DNA of 34,300 bases from Alphaproteobacteria bacterium (GTDB lineage Bacteria; Pseudomonadota; Alphaproteobacteria; SMXQ01), in the NCBI GenBank assembly GCA_030831315.1, contig JAURLI010000050.1:1-34300 (forward strand), read 5' to 3'. The notes beneath the pieces are model-generated. The model searched no databases, was not told where the DNA came from, and was given only the letters and a program-made list of their open reading frames with translations. Position 1 is the first letter of the stretch, and every line of letters begins with the position of its first letter. Of the stretch, positions 6,996 to 16,166 are shown piece after piece. The position numbers were made by a program, and so were the translations under genes.

Positions 6996-8621
6996 CTACA
7001 TGTTGGGATAGTTGGGACCGCCGCCGCCTTCGGGCGCCACCCAGGTGATGTTCTGGGTCGGGTCCTTGATGTCGCAGGTTTTGCAGTGGACGCAGTTCTG
7101 GGCATTGATCTGAAGGCGTGGGCCCGATGCCTCTTCGACGATCTCATAGACGCCCGCCGGACAGTAGCGCGTCTCGGGCGAAGCGAAACGCGCATGGTTC
7201 ACCGCGATCGCCGCGGCCGGGTCGGCAAGGCGCAGGTGGCAGGGCTGGTTTTCCTCGTGGTTGGCATTGGAAATGAACACCGAGGACAGCCGGTCGAAGG
7301 TCAGCACCCCGTCGGGCTTCGGGTACGCGATGGGCTTGCAGACGGCGGCGGGCTTCAGGCTTTCGTGATCGGCATGGTGGTGCAGCGTCCACGGCGCGTG
7401 GCCGCGCAAGAGATAGGTGTCGATCCCGGCATGGACGATGCCCGCCAGCAAGCCGCCCCGGAAGGCGGGGCGGATGTTGCGCACGCGCCTGAGGTCCGCC
7501 ATCAGCCATGTCGCATCGAGACGGCTCCGCAAATCCGCCGCCTCGTTGCCGGTGCCTGCCTGCAGCAGGTCGAACACGCTTTCCGCAGCGACCATGCCCG
7601 ACTTCATCGCGTTGTGGATGCCCTTGATCCTGGGCACGTTCATGAACCCGGCACCGCAACCGATCAGGGCACCACCCGGGAATGTCAGTTTCGGGATCGA
7701 CTGCCAGCCGCCCTCGGTCAGCGCGCGCGCACCATAGGCGATGCGGCGCCCGCCTTCGAACACACCGCGGATGGCGGGGTGGGTCTTGAAGCGCTGCATT
7801 TCCTCGAACGGCGAGAGATACGGATTGGCATAGTCGAGGCCGGTGACGAAGCCGACGGCCACCTGGTTGTTTTCAAGATGATAGAGAAAGCTGCCGCCGT
7901 AGGTCGCGCCATCCAGCGGCCAGCCCACCGTGTGCACCACCGTGCCCGGCCGGTGTTTCGCGGGATCGACTTCCCACAGTTCCTTGATGCCGATGCCGTA
8001 GGTCTGCGGATCGCTCGCGGCGCCGAGATCGAAACGCGCCATCAGGCCCTTCGTCAGCGAGCCGCGCGCGCCTTCGCCGAACAGCGTCTGGCGGGCGCGC
8101 AGTTCGACGCCGGGCTGGTGATTGGGGCCGGGGGTACCGTCCTTGCCGATACCCAGATCGCCGGTGGCAATACCCGCCACCGCGCCCGCGTCGTCATAAA
8201 GCACTTCGGCGGCGGCGAAGCCCGGATAGATTTCCACGCCCAGTTCCTCGGCCTGGGCGGCGAGCCAGCGCGCGAGGTTGCCGAGCGAGATGATGTAGTT
8301 GCCTTCGTTGCGCATCTGCGGGGGCGTCGGCAGGCGCAGCGCCGAACCTTCGGTCAGGAACAGGAAGCGGTCGTCCGTCGCGGGCGTATTGAGCGGCGCG
8401 CCCTTTTCCTTCCAGTCGGGGATCAGCTCATTGAGCGCGCGCGGATCGAGCACCGCACCCGACAACAGGTGCGCGCCGACTTCCGAACCCTTCTCGACGA
8501 CACAGACGGCGAGTTCGGTGCCCTTGGCGGCCGCCAGCTGCTTCAACCGGATCGCCGCCGCAAGACCGGCCGGCCCGGCGCCGACGATCACCACGTCGAA
8601 TTCCATGGATTCACGGGACAT
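6996..8621 (-). CDS. Electron transfer flavoprotein:ubiquinone oxidoreductase (ETF-QO)
   Basis: ETF-QO is an FAD and 4Fe-4S protein at the inner face of the cytoplasmic membrane. It passes electrons from reduced electron transfer flavoprotein, and so from acyl-CoA and other dehydrogenases, to ubiquinone. At 541 residues the length is normal. The N-terminal FAD-binding motif [18 protein letters not shown] is at about 9-26. The C-terminal cluster domain has the Cys residues in RYCPAGVYE and [13 protein letters not shown], and the protein ends in the typical [10 protein letters not shown]. The ATG at 8621 has GGAG about nine bases upstream. The gene appears to be transcribed alone; the etfAB genes are not in the window. 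Confidence 0.97.
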   Translation of the reverse strand: MSRESMEFDVVIVGAGPAGLAAAIRLKQLAAAKGTELAVCVVEKGSEVGAHLLSGAVLDPRALNELIPDWKEKGAPLNTPATDDRFLFLTEGSALRLPTPPQMRNEGNYIISLGNLARWLAAQAEELGVEIYPGFAAAEVLYDDAGAVAGIATGDLGIGKDGTPGPNHQPGVELRARQTLFGEGARGSLTKGLMARFDLGAASDPQTYGIGIKELWEVDPAKHRPGTVVHTVGWPLDGATYGGSFLYHLENNQVAVGFVTGLDYANPYLSPFEEMQRFKTHPAIRGVFEGGRRIAYGARALTEGGWQSIPKLTFPGGALIGCGAGFMNVPRIKGIHNAMKSGMVAAESVFDLLQAGTGNEAADLRSRLDATWLMADLRRVRNIRPAFRGGLLAGIVHAGIDTYLLRGHAPWTLHHHADHESLKPAAVCKPIAYPKPDGVLTFDRLSSVFISNANHEENQPCHLRLADPAAAIAVNHARFASPETRYCPAGVYEIVEEASGPRLQINAQNCVHCKTCDIKDPTQNITWVAPEGGGGPNYPNM

Positions 8622-8692
8622 GAACGGAACTCCGCAACACGATCAGCGCACCTGACTTAGCGCAATCGGGCGGCGGGGGCAAATGGCCCGCT

Positions 8693-9460
8693 TCAAGCCT
8701 TCAGCCGCCAGCCGGTGCGGAAGATCCAGGCCACCACGGCGAGGCAGAGCGCGAGAAAACCCGCGATGGCGGCGAGGCTGACCGCCACCGGCACGTCGCC
8801 CTTGTCGAAGAAGGCCCAGCGGAAGCCCGAGATCAGGTAGACGACCGGGTTGAACAGCGACACCGTGCGCCAGAACGGCGGCAGCATGTCGATGGAATAG
8901 AAGCTGCCGCCGAGAAACGCGAGCGGCGTGACCACCAGAAGCGGCACCAGCTGAAGTTTCTCGAAGCCGTCGGCCCAGATGCCGATGATGAACCCGGCAA
9001 GGCTGAAGGCGACCGAGGTGAGCACGAGGAAGGCCAGCATCCAGAACGGATGCGCCACCTGCAGCGGCACGAACAGGTTGGCGGTCAGGAGGATGATAAG
9101 GCCGAGCAGCATCGACTTGGTTGCCGCGGCACCGACGAAGGCGATGACGATTTCGACGAAGCTGGCCGGCGCGGACAGGATTTCGTAGATGGAGCCGGTG
9201 AAGCGAGGAAAATAAATGCCGAACGATGCGTTGGCGAGGCTCTGGGTCAAGAGCGACAGCATGATCAGCCCGGGCACGATGAAGGCGCCGTAGGACACGC
9301 CGTGGACGTCGGTAATGCGCGAGCCGATGGCCGCGCCGAAGACGACGAAGTAAAGGGTCGTCGTGATCACCGGCGAAACGATGGTCTGCGCCAGCGTGCG
9401 CCAGGCGCGCGCCATTTCGTAGCGGTAGATCGCCCGCACGGCGTAGAAATTGAAGCTCAT
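8693..9460 (-). CDS. ABC-2 type transporter permease
   Basis: A 255-residue integral membrane protein with about six hydrophobic segments, starting roughly at 27, 60, 105, 135, 170 and 225. It matches the ABC-2 permease layout: a cytoplasmic N-terminal helix ending in [22 protein letters not shown], and the late conserved region with [20 protein letters not shown] and [15 protein letters not shown]. It resembles the YadH group. It forms an exporter with the ATPase encoded immediately upstream; its ATG overlaps that gene's stop by four bases (ATGA). The substrate is unknown: this family includes drug, lipid and polysaccharide exporters. Confidence 0.92.
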   Translation of the reverse strand: MSFNFYAVRAIYRYEMARAWRTLAQTIVSPVITTTLYFVVFGAAIGSRITDVHGVSYGAFIVPGLIMLSLLTQSLANASFGIYFPRFTGSIYEILSAPASFVEIVIAFVGAAATKSMLLGLIILLTANLFVPLQVAHPFWMLAFLVLTSVAFSLAGFIIGIWADGFEKLQLVPLLVVTPLAFLGGSFYSIDMLPPFWRTVSLFNPVVYLISGFRWAFFDKGDVPVAVSLAAIAGFLALCLAVVAWIFRTGWRLKA

Positions 9461-10404
9461 CGCCCATCCCCCTCGCGCACAAGATTCACGAAGATTTCCT
9501 CGAGGGAGCTTTGCTCGGTCTGCAGATCGCGGAAGCGGATGCCGATCTCGTTGAGGTCGGCAAGCAGCGCGGTGATGCCCGTGCGCTCGCCGCGCGTGTC
9601 ATAGGTGTAGACAAGCTCCGTCCCGCCCGCCGCCAGTTCCAGGCCGTAAGGCCCGAGTGCCGGCGGGATCGCCGCCAACGCCTCGTGCAGGTGCAGGGTC
9701 AGCTGCTTGCGGCCCATGCGGCGCATCAGTCCGGCCTTTTCCTCGACCACGATCAGCTCGCCCTTGTTGATGACGCCGACGCGGTCGGCCATCTCCTCGG
9801 CCTCTTCGATGTAATGGGTGGTGAGGATGATGGTGACGCCCGATTCCCGAAGCCCGCGCACCAGCTTCCACATGTCCTGGCGCAGTTCCACGTCGACGCC
9901 CGCCGTCGGCTCGTCGAGGAAGAGCACGTCCGGCTCATGCACCAGCGCCTTGGCGATCATCAGGCGGCGCTTCATGCCGCCGGACAGCGCAATGATGCGC
10001 TCGTCGCGCTTGTCCCACAGCGAAAGATCACGCAGCACCTTTTCGATGATGTCGGGTGCCGGCGCCTTGCCGAACAGTCCGCGCGAAAAACGCAGCGTGG
10101 CAAGCGGCGTCACGAAAGCGTCGTTGGTCAGTTCCTGCGGCACCAGGCCGATCATCCCGCGCGCCTTGCGGTAGTCCGAAACGATATCGAAGCCGCCGAC
10201 GGAAACGCTGCCGCCGCTCGCATTGACGATGCCGCAGATGATGCTGATCAGCGTCGTCTTGCCCGCGCCGTTGGGGCCGAGGAGGGCAAAGATCTCGCCT
10301 TGTTCGATGTCGAGGCTGATACCCCGCAGCGCCGTGAAACCCTTGCCGCGCCTTGACGGCGCGTAGGTCTTGGTCAGGTCGCGAATGGAAACGATGGCGG
10401 TCAT
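9457..10404 (-). CDS. ABC transporter ATP-binding protein (ABC-2 exporter)
   Basis: The 315-residue ATPase partner of the permease at 8693-9460. It has the Walker A motif GPNGAGKTT (43-51), the Q-loop Gln in LVPQELTND (about 90), the signature LSGGMKRR (140-147), Walker B LFLDEP (161-166) and the switch His in [16 protein letters not shown]. The C-terminal 70 residues resemble the accessory domain of DrrA/YadG-type ATPases. The open frame extends much further upstream, but the part before 10404 has no family similarity and overlaps the divergent uracil-DNA glycosylase gene; the ATG at 10404 ([14 protein letters not shown]) is the natural start. The two genes overlap by four bases and are surely one operon. 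Confidence 0.95.
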   Translation of the reverse strand: MTAIVSIRDLTKTYAPSRRGKGFTALRGISLDIEQGEIFALLGPNGAGKTTLISIICGIVNASGGSVSVGGFDIVSDYRKARGMIGLVPQELTNDAFVTPLATLRFSRGLFGKAPAPDIIEKVLRDLSLWDKRDERIIALSGGMKRRLMIAKALVHEPDVLFLDEPTAGVDVELRQDMWKLVRGLRESGVTIILTTHYIEEAEEMADRVGVINKGELIVVEEKAGLMRRMGRKQLTLHLHEALAAIPPALGPYGLELAAGGTELVYTYDTRGERTGITALLADLNEIGIRFRDLQTEQSSLEEIFVNLVREGDGR

Positions 10405-10465
10405 GGCGGGCAAGATATCCGAAGCGGACGGGGCTGCGGGAAATTTCGCGGCCCCCGCCGGGCGT

Positions 10466-10473
10466 GCTAGTCT
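10466..10473 (+). promoter_or_regulatory. Candidate -10 element, seven bases before the UDG start
   Basis: GCTAGTCT matches the first half of GCTAnAwC. It ends seven bases before the ATG at 10480, so transcription from it would start at about the start codon and give a leaderless mRNA. No Shine-Dalgarno sequence is visible. The -35 region is poor, so this is a weak call alone; it is supported by the same arrangement at 11403-11410 and 18422-18429. Confidence 0.35.
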
Positions 10474-10479
10474 GACGCC

Positions 10480-11355
10480 ATGAATACGCAGATGACCCGC
10501 GAAGAGATGATCGAGGCCCTGCGCTGGCAGATCGAGGCCGGCGCGGACGAGGCCATTCTGGATGCGCCCATCGACCGCTTCGCCGAGGCACCGCAGGCGG
10601 CGCCGCAGACAACACCGAAGCCGCAAACGCAATCCACGGCACCGAAGCCGCAACCGCGGCCTGCAGCGGCAAAAGCGCCGCCGCCGCCGAAGGCGTCCGC
10701 ACCCGCGCCTGCCACGCCCGCCGCCGCGCCTGCGCAACGCAACGCGGGCGCCCACGAACTGGCGGCGGGCGCAAAAACCATCGAGGAACTGCGCGCCGCG
10801 CTGCAGGCCTTCGACGGCTGCGCCCTCAAGGCGACGGCGACGAACCTCGTGTTCTGCGACGGCAATCCGCAGGCGCGCATCGTCTTCGTCGGCGAAGCGC
10901 CGGGCGCCGAGGAAGATCGCCAGGGCATGCCCTTCGTCGGCCCGGCCGGCAAGCTGCTCGACCGCATGCTGGATGCGATCGGCCTCGACCGCTCGCAGGC
11001 GCTGATCACCAACACCATCTTCTGGCGCCCGCCCGGCAACCGCAATCCGTCGCCGGACGAGGTCGCCGCCTGCCTGCCCTTCGTCGAACGGGTGATCGAG
11101 ATCGTCGATCCCGCCGTGCTGGTTCTGGTCGGCGGTATCGCCAGCAAGACGCTGCTCGCCACCAACGACGGCATCATGAAGCTGCGCGGCAAATGGGCCG
11201 CCTTCGAGACCCCGCGCATGAGCCGCCCGGTACCGACCATGCCGATCTTCCACCCGGCCTTCCTGCTGCGCTCGCCCGGGCAGAAGCGCCTCGCCTGGCG
11301 CGACCTGATCGAAATCCGCCAGCGCCTCGACGCCGAGACCGGGACCGGGGCCTAG
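10480..11355 (+). CDS. Uracil-DNA glycosylase, family-4-like, without the full Fe-S ligand set
   Basis: This enzyme would remove uracil from DNA after cytosine deamination. The 291-residue protein has an N-terminal helix ([17 protein letters not shown]), an Ala/Pro-rich linker (about 30-85) and a UDG domain from about 95. Motif 1 is GEAPGAEED (138-146), then [28 protein letters not shown] (182 on) and motif 2 FHPAFLLR with His258. Classical family 4 enzymes hold a 4Fe-4S cluster with Cys in CxxC, KCRPPGNR and CxPxL. Here the first pair is reduced to one Cys (FDGC, Cys114), the third position is Trp182, and Cys198 remains. A similar pattern is, as I recall, common in alphaproteobacteria, with a characterised Bradyrhizobium member reported as a separate class. 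The gene is divergent from the ABC operon. Confidence 0.88.
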   Translation: MNTQMTREEMIEALRWQIEAGADEAILDAPIDRFAEAPQAAPQTTPKPQTQSTAPKPQPRPAAAKAPPPPKASAPAPATPAAAPAQRNAGAHELAAGAKTIEELRAALQAFDGCALKATATNLVFCDGNPQARIVFVGEAPGAEEDRQGMPFVGPAGKLLDRMLDAIGLDRSQALITNTIFWRPPGNRNPSPDEVAACLPFVERVIEIVDPAVLVLVGGIASKTLLATNDGIMKLRGKWAAFETPRMSRPVPTMPIFHPAFLLRSPGQKRLAWRDLIEIRQRLDAETGTGA

Positions 11356-11381
11356 GATTCCCGCGGGACTCCCGCTGGTCA

Positions 11382-11410
11382 TTGCCCGTTAACCAAGGCC
11401 GGGCTAGAAA
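11382..11410 (+). promoter_or_regulatory. Candidate promoter of the lytic transglycosylase gene
   Basis: TTGCCCG (11382-11388), a 14-base spacer and GCTAGAAA (11403-11410) fit the Caulobacter housekeeping pattern TTGaCgS-N10-14-GCTAnAwC closely. The element ends seven bases before the ATG at 11417, so the transcript may be leaderless. No Shine-Dalgarno sequence is present between them. Confidence 0.55.
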
Positions 11411-11416
11411 AGTCCC

Positions 11417-13279
11417 ATGAATTGGGGGGACAGCACCATTTCGGGCCGGCTGGACCGCGACAAACGGCACCGGCCCCGGGCAGGAGCTTTTGCGCGCGGG
11501 ACGCTGTCCGTGCTCGCGCTGATGGCCTGTCTCTCGGCACCGCTCGCCGCGCGCGCCGATTCCTCGAGCGCCTCGATCCCCGTCCTCAACCGGCCCGCCG
11601 ACATGGCGCTGGCGCTGCCCGAAATCCTCGGCGTGCGCGATGCCGAACTTTACCGCGACATCTTCGGACTTCAGGAAAAGGGACTGTGGGCGGCGGCCGA
11701 CCGGCGCATCCGCCATATCGAGGACCGCCTGCTGATGGGCCATGTGCTGGCCCAGCGCTACCTGCACCCGACCCATTACCGCGCGAGCTTTGCCGAACTT
11801 TCGACCTGGCTGCGCCATTACGCCGACCATCCCGATGCGGCGCGTATCTACGGCCTCGCGATCAAGCGCAAGCCCGCCTCGGCCCGGGCACCCGCCGCGC
11901 CGCGCGAACGCTTCATCGTGTCGTCGGACAACATCGATAATGACAGCATCACCCGCCCCGCGTGGCGCGAAACGCCGGGCGAGAATCGCATTCGCCGCGT
12001 TGTCTTCGGCATGGTGAAACGCGAACGCATGAGCGAGGCGGAAAAATACCTCGGCCAGGCTTCCGTGCAGCGCGCCTTGGGCCGCGCCGGCACCGACCGC
12101 GCCCAGGCGATGATCGCCGCCGGCTGGTTCCGCCTCGGCGACGACAAGACCGCGTATCGGATCGCCGCCGCCGCCGCCCGTCGTTCGGGCGCCGAGGCAC
12201 CCCGCGCGCTCTGGTGGGCGGGGCTTGCCGCCTTCCGGCTGGGCCGTTTTGAGGACGCCATCGCGCATTTCGACCGGCTCGCCAATGCGCGCGGCCTCGC
12301 GGGACGCGATATCGCCGCCGCCAGCTTCTGGGCGGGACGCGCGGCGCTGCGCGGCGGCCATGCCGAGCGCGTCGGCCCCTACATGGACCGCGCCGCCCAG
12401 TACAGCCGCACCTTCTATGGCCAGCTTGCCGCGCGCATCCGCGGCACCGGCCCCGTTTACGACTGGACCTCGCCCGCGGCACCACCCGCCGACATCATCG
12501 CCTTCGCCGCCCACAAGTCGGGGCGGCGCACCCTTGCGCTGATCCAGGTCGGCGACGAGGCACGGGCCGAAACGGAACTGCGCACGCTGCGCGTCGGCGC
12601 CTCGCCGCGCCTGCTGCGCACGGTAATCGCATTGGCCGAGGCCGCCGACATGCCGGGTACGGCGCTGCGTGCGGGCCGTGTGCTGCTGCGCGCGCAGAAC
12701 GAGCGGGTCGATGCCGCGCTCTATCCCATTCCGCACTGGGTGCCTGAAAACGGCTTCCAGATCGACCGCGCGCTGGTCTATGCGCTGGCGCGCCAGGAAT
12801 CGGCCTTCAACGTCAATGCGCGTTCGCGTTCGGGCGCACGCGGCCTTCTGCAACTGATGCCCGCGACCGCGCGCTTCATCGCCGACAGCGGCCAGACCTT
12901 TCGCGGGCGCAACCGCAACCAGCTTTACGATCCCCGGCTGAACCTCTCGCTCGGGCAGAAATACGTCGATCACCTGCTGTCGGGGGAGGTCTCCTCGGGC
13001 AACCTGCTCCTCTCCGTCGCCTCCTACAACGCAGGGCCGGGCAACGTCGCCAAGTGGCAACGCAAGGTGCGCCACGGCTCCGACCCGCTGATCTTCATCG
13101 AATCGATCCCCGTCACCGAGACCCGGCTGTTCGTTCAGCGGGTGATGGAAAACCTGTGGATCTACCGCGCCCGCCTCGGGCAGGACACGCCGTCGCTGGA
13201 AGCCCTTGCGTCGGGGCACTGGCCCGCCTATGTAGGGCTCGACGGCGCGCGCTTCGGCGTCGCCGAAGAACGCCGCTAG
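11417..13279 (+). CDS. Soluble lytic murein transglycosylase (Slt70-like)
   Basis: The enzyme cleaves the MurNAc-GlcNAc bond of peptidoglycan in the periplasm to form 1,6-anhydro products, during wall turnover. The 620-residue protein has a basic N-terminus and a hydrophobic segment (TLSVLALMACLSAPLAARA, about 29-47) that fits a signal peptide, unusually far from the start; a later start cannot be excluded. A long alpha-helical superhelix follows (about 60-440). The SLT domain is C-terminal (about 452-575): catalytic Glu461 in ALARQESAFNVNARS, then GARGLLQLMPATA, YDPRLNLSLGQKYV and SVASYNAGPGNVAKW. These are the standard motifs of family 1 lytic transglycosylases. It is followed by moaB after 28 bases. 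Confidence 0.93.
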   Translation: MNWGDSTISGRLDRDKRHRPRAGAFARGTLSVLALMACLSAPLAARADSSSASIPVLNRPADMALALPEILGVRDAELYRDIFGLQEKGLWAAADRRIRHIEDRLLMGHVLAQRYLHPTHYRASFAELSTWLRHYADHPDAARIYGLAIKRKPASARAPAAPRERFIVSSDNIDNDSITRPAWRETPGENRIRRVVFGMVKRERMSEAEKYLGQASVQRALGRAGTDRAQAMIAAGWFRLGDDKTAYRIAAAAARRSGAEAPRALWWAGLAAFRLGRFEDAIAHFDRLANARGLAGRDIAAASFWAGRAALRGGHAERVGPYMDRAAQYSRTFYGQLAARIRGTGPVYDWTSPAAPPADIIAFAAHKSGRRTLALIQVGDEARAETELRTLRVGASPRLLRTVIALAEAADMPGTALRAGRVLLRAQNERVDAALYPIPHWVPENGFQIDRALVYALARQESAFNVNARSRSGARGLLQLMPATARFIADSGQTFRGRNRNQLYDPRLNLSLGQKYVDHLLSGEVSSGNLLLSVASYNAGPGNVAKWQRKVRHGSDPLIFIESIPVTETRLFVQRVMENLWIYRARLGQDTPSLEALASGHWPAYVGLDGARFGVAEERR

Positions 13280-13307
13280 TTCCCAACTCCATCAAGGCAG
13301 GCCCGCC

Positions 13308-13838
13308 ATGCCCGGCATCGACGAATCGCGCAAGTTCATCCCCGTCAACATCGCCGTGCTCACGGTTTCCGACACCCGCGACGAATCAACCGACGAATCG
13401 GGCAAGACCCTGATCGAGCGCCTGCAGGGTGCCGGCCACAAGCTCGCGGCCAGGCGTGTCGTCAAGGACGACCCCAAAGTCGTTCAGGAACAGGTCAAGG
13501 CGTGGATCAGCGATCCCAGCGTCGATGTGGTGATCACCAACGGCGGTACCGGCATCACCGGCCGCGACGTCACGCCGGAAGCGCTCAAGCCGCTTCTCGA
13601 AAAGGAGATCGAAGGCTTCGGCGAGCTGTTCCGGATGATTTCCTTCCAGAAGGTCGGAACCTCCACCATGCAGTCGCGGGCGCTCGGCGGGCTTGCGGGC
13701 GGCACCTACATCTTCGCCCTGCCCGGCTCGCCCTCGGCCTGCCGCGACGGCTGGGACGAGATCCTGAAGTTCCAGCTCGATTCGCGGCACACGCCGTGCA
13801 ACCTGGTCGAGCTGATGCCCCGCCTGACGGAAAAATAA
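13308..13838 (+). CDS. moaB: Molybdenum cofactor biosynthesis protein B
   Basis: A 176-residue protein of the MoaB/Mog fold. In this family molybdopterin is adenylylated before molybdenum insertion. Conserved motifs are VLTVSDTRDESTDESG at the N-terminus, ITNGGTGITGRDVTPEA (about 70-86) and the C-terminal ALPGSPSACRDGWDEIL. Length and the LDSRHTPCNLVELMPRL ending favour MoaB over the longer MogA or MoeA. It may be cotranscribed with the lytic transglycosylase, but no functional link is apparent and no other molybdopterin genes lie in the window. It ends three bases from the convergent channel gene. Confidence 0.94.
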   Translation: MPGIDESRKFIPVNIAVLTVSDTRDESTDESGKTLIERLQGAGHKLAARRVVKDDPKVVQEQVKAWISDPSVDVVITNGGTGITGRDVTPEALKPLLEKEIEGFGELFRMISFQKVGTSTMQSRALGGLAGGTYIFALPGSPSACRDGWDEILKFQLDSRHTPCNLVELMPRLTEK

Positions 13839-13841
13839 ATC

Positions 13842-14690
13842 CTATCCGGACCGTCGCTGATCGAGCAGCGACTTGATCTCCGCCAGTTCGGCGCGGACCT
13901 TTCCGATCTCGCGCTTGATCAGCGCCTGGTCGTCGGCGTGGGCTTCCTCGATCGCCGCCATTTCTTCCTTGTGATCTGAATCCGTCTGCTCCTGCATCGC
14001 CGAAACGATGATGGCGATGAATAGGTTCAGCATGGTGAAGGTGGCGATCAGGATGAACGGCACGAAGAACGCCCAGGCAAAGGGATAGTCCTTCATCACC
14101 GGGCGCACGATGCCCATGGACCAGCTTTCCAGCGTCATGATCTGGAACAGCGAATACATCGACCGCCCGATGGAGCCGAACCATTCGTCGTACTTTTCGC
14201 CGAACAGGTTGGTGGCAATCACCGAGAAAACATAAAAGACCAGCAGCAGGATCGCCGCGATGGAGGTGATCCCCGGCACCGCGCGCAAAAGCGATTCGAC
14301 GACGCGGCGCAGCTTCGGCACCGCTGACAGAAGACGCAGAACACGCAGGATGCGCAGCGCCCGCAAAACGCTGAGCGGTCCCGTCGCCGGCACCAGTGCG
14401 ATGCCGACGACGATAAAGTCGAAGGTGTTCCAGCCGGAGCGGAAGAATTTCAGCCCGTGACCGAGCAGCTTGGCGACGATCTCGATCACGAAGATCGCAA
14501 GCAGCATGTGATCGAGATTGACGAGCAGCCCGCCGATGGCGCCGCGCACGGTCGCCGAGGTTTCCAGCCCGAGGATCACGGCGTTGAGGACGATCAGCGC
14601 CATGATGATCTTCTGCATCCGCGGACTTTCGATGAACGCGCAGAAGCGGCCGCGCCAACCGCCGGCGGTGGTCATACTATCGACTGTCAT
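13842..14690 (-). CDS. Bacterial voltage-gated sodium channel (NaChBac/NavMs family)
   Basis: A 282-residue single-domain channel that would assemble as a homotetramer in the cytoplasmic membrane. S1-S3 span about 25-105. S4 is clear, with Arg110, 113, 116 and 119 every third residue (RALRILRVLRLL). S5 is at about 140-163, the pore helix and selectivity filter TLESWSM at 186-192, and S6 at about 208-232. The filter with Glu188 is that of known sodium-selective prokaryotic channels. After S6 there is an acidic neck and a heptad-rich C-terminal helix (about 240-278), as in characterised members that form a four-helix bundle. The length is typical. The start chosen is the first ATG in frame; the second Met at residue 6 is an alternative. 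Confidence 0.94.
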   Translation of the reverse strand: MTVDSMTTAGGWRGRFCAFIESPRMQKIIMALIVLNAVILGLETSATVRGAIGGLLVNLDHMLLAIFVIEIVAKLLGHGLKFFRSGWNTFDFIVVGIALVPATGPLSVLRALRILRVLRLLSAVPKLRRVVESLLRAVPGITSIAAILLLVFYVFSVIATNLFGEKYDEWFGSIGRSMYSLFQIMTLESWSMGIVRPVMKDYPFAWAFFVPFILIATFTMLNLFIAIIVSAMQEQTDSDHKEEMAAIEEAHADDQALIKREIGKVRAELAEIKSLLDQRRSG

Positions 14691-14808
14691 GGAAGGTCTC
14701 TCCGGTCACAAACGCGGGAGCACCCCGCGGCCTGCATCGTCGGAGAACGCGTGTAGCAAACGCCGCGAGAACCCGCCACGGGAATCTTGCGGGGATTATG
14801 GGAAAGGC

Positions 14809-15423
14809 TCAGGCGCGGCGCAGCCAGGCGGCGCGGTCATCGACATCTTCGAGAACGCCAAGGGGCGGTGCCTCGGCGCGGGCAGGCAGGTTGGCCCGGG
14901 TATCGGCAAGGGCATTCGGGCTCGACCAGCGCACGTTTGCAAACAGGCGGCGGCAAAGCGCGCGCGGGGCAAGGCGTCGGCGGGCAAGGCCGATCAGCCA
15001 GTAGCCGCCGTCGGCGGCAGGACCGAAGACGGCCTCGAAGCGGTCAAGGCGGCGAAAGGCTTCGGCAACATGATCCGCCCGGATGCCCGGGATATCGGCG
15101 CCGACGATGACGACGGGACCGGGCGGCAAGGCGGTGAAGAGCCGCGCCATGCGTGCCCCGAGATCGCCACCCCCTTGCGCGCGCGTCCCAAACGGGCGGG
15201 CGAGCGCAGGCCAGAAGCGGCCATGCCGAGAGAGTCTATCGGGCGTGACAGCCAGCACCGTCTGCCAGCGGCGGTCTTGCCCAAGGCGGCGGATGATGTC
15301 GCGAACCTGCGAGCGGTAGAAGGAAAACGCGGCGCTCTCGCCGATACCGGCGGCCAACCGGCGCTTGACCGCGCCGTGCTGCGGCGCACGCAGGAAGATG
15401 ACGAGGACGGGTCGCCTCGTCAC
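14809..15423 (-). CDS. DUF2064 / TIGR04282-type glycosyltransferase-like protein
   Basis: A 204-residue protein of the GT-A-like nucleotidyl/glycosyl transferase superfamily. It has the N-terminal LVIFLRAPQHGAVKRRLA, in which a Lys/Arg-rich loop follows the first strand, the central VVIVGADIPGIRADHVAEAF and the FGPAADGGYWLIGL motif, all typical of DUF2064 proteins. The GTG start at 15423 lies five bases after the stop of the TIGR04283-type glycosyltransferase gene, so both are probably one operon. The open frame runs further upstream but only as a shadow of that gene. TIGR04282 and TIGR04283 proteins are commonly encoded side by side; their substrate is not established to my knowledge. Confidence 0.85.
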   Translation of the reverse strand: MTRRPVLVIFLRAPQHGAVKRRLAAGIGESAAFSFYRSQVRDIIRRLGQDRRWQTVLAVTPDRLSRHGRFWPALARPFGTRAQGGGDLGARMARLFTALPPGPVVIVGADIPGIRADHVAEAFRRLDRFEAVFGPAADGGYWLIGLARRRLAPRALCRRLFANVRWSSPNALADTRANLPARAEAPPLGVLEDVDDRAAWLRRA

Positions 15424-15428
15424 CCCGT

Positions 15429-16163
15429 TCAGCGTCCGTAAAGGCGCGCGATCACCGGCGCAGGCAGGCCGAGGAACCACAGCCCAAGACAGGACAGATT
15501 GCGCAACGGGCGCAGGATCCAGCCCGCCTTGCCTTCGCGGTAACGCGCGGCCGAGGTGATCGCCGCGGCATCGAGCATGCGCAGGCGCATGGAGCCGATG
15601 CGGCAGACGATATCGACGTCTTCCATCAGCGGGTCCTTGCCGAAGCCGCCGAGCGCGCGATAGAAGCCGCGCGAGATCAGCAGGCCCTGATCGCCATAGG
15701 GAAGCGCCAGCTCGCGCGAGCGCCAGCCGACGACGGCTTCGAGGAACCGCGCGGTGCGGGACGGATCGTCGAGGACGAATCGGAACGCCGCCGCCTTGCC
15801 CGGATTGGCCGGGTTGTTGATATGGCCCGACGCCGCGCACAGCCAGTTGTCGGCCAGGCGCGTGTCGGCATGAAGGAAAAGAAGCCAGTCGCCGTTCGCC
15901 GCATCGGCCCCGGCGGCAAGCTGGGAGCCGCGACCCTTGGGCGCGCTGGCGACGCGGGCGCCGAGCTGGCCGGCGAGCGCGACGGTGTCGTCGCTCGAGC
16001 CGCCGTCGACGACGATGATCTCGATTTCGGGGGCGATGACGCCGGCATCGCGGGCCATGCGGACGCCCTGGACGATGGACGTGAAGCAAGCAGGCAGATG
16101 GGCCGCCGCATCCAGCGTCGGAATGACGATACTCAACAAGATGGACTTCTCCTCGATACGCAT
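15429..16163 (-). CDS. Family 2 glycosyltransferase (TIGR04283-type)
   Basis: A 244-residue GT-A glycosyltransferase. The N-terminal LSIVIPTLDAAAHLPACF begins the nucleotide-sugar binding fold, VVDGGSSDDTVALA (about 51-64) is the second conserved segment, and the DXD-like motif lies in FLHADTRLADNW. Further on are YGDQGLLISRGFYRALGGF and MEDVDIVCRI, the acidic acceptor-side motif of family 2 enzymes. There is no large membrane domain, though the C-terminal LRNLSCLGLWFLGLPAPVIARLY is hydrophobic and may contact the membrane. The start ATG at 16163 is preceded by GGGAGG. It forms an operon with the DUF2064 gene. The sugar transferred is unknown. Confidence 0.88.
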   Translation of the reverse strand: MRIEEKSILLSIVIPTLDAAAHLPACFTSIVQGVRMARDAGVIAPEIEIIVVDGGSSDDTVALAGQLGARVASAPKGRGSQLAAGADAANGDWLLFLHADTRLADNWLCAASGHINNPANPGKAAAFRFVLDDPSRTARFLEAVVGWRSRELALPYGDQGLLISRGFYRALGGFGKDPLMEDVDIVCRIGSMRLRMLDAAAITSAARYREGKAGWILRPLRNLSCLGLWFLGLPAPVIARLYGR

Positions 16164-16166
16164 GAC

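Noticed and set aside
10405-11382. N-terminal extension of the ABC ATPase frame up to 11382
   Set aside because: The extra 326 codons overlap the whole uracil-DNA glycosylase gene on the other strand and have no ABC similarity; the ATG at 10404 begins the conserved domain.
11174-13219. A 681-codon minus-strand frame opposite the lytic transglycosylase
   Set aside because: The plus-strand gene has clear SLT motifs and a signal segment; the minus frame is a composition artefact.
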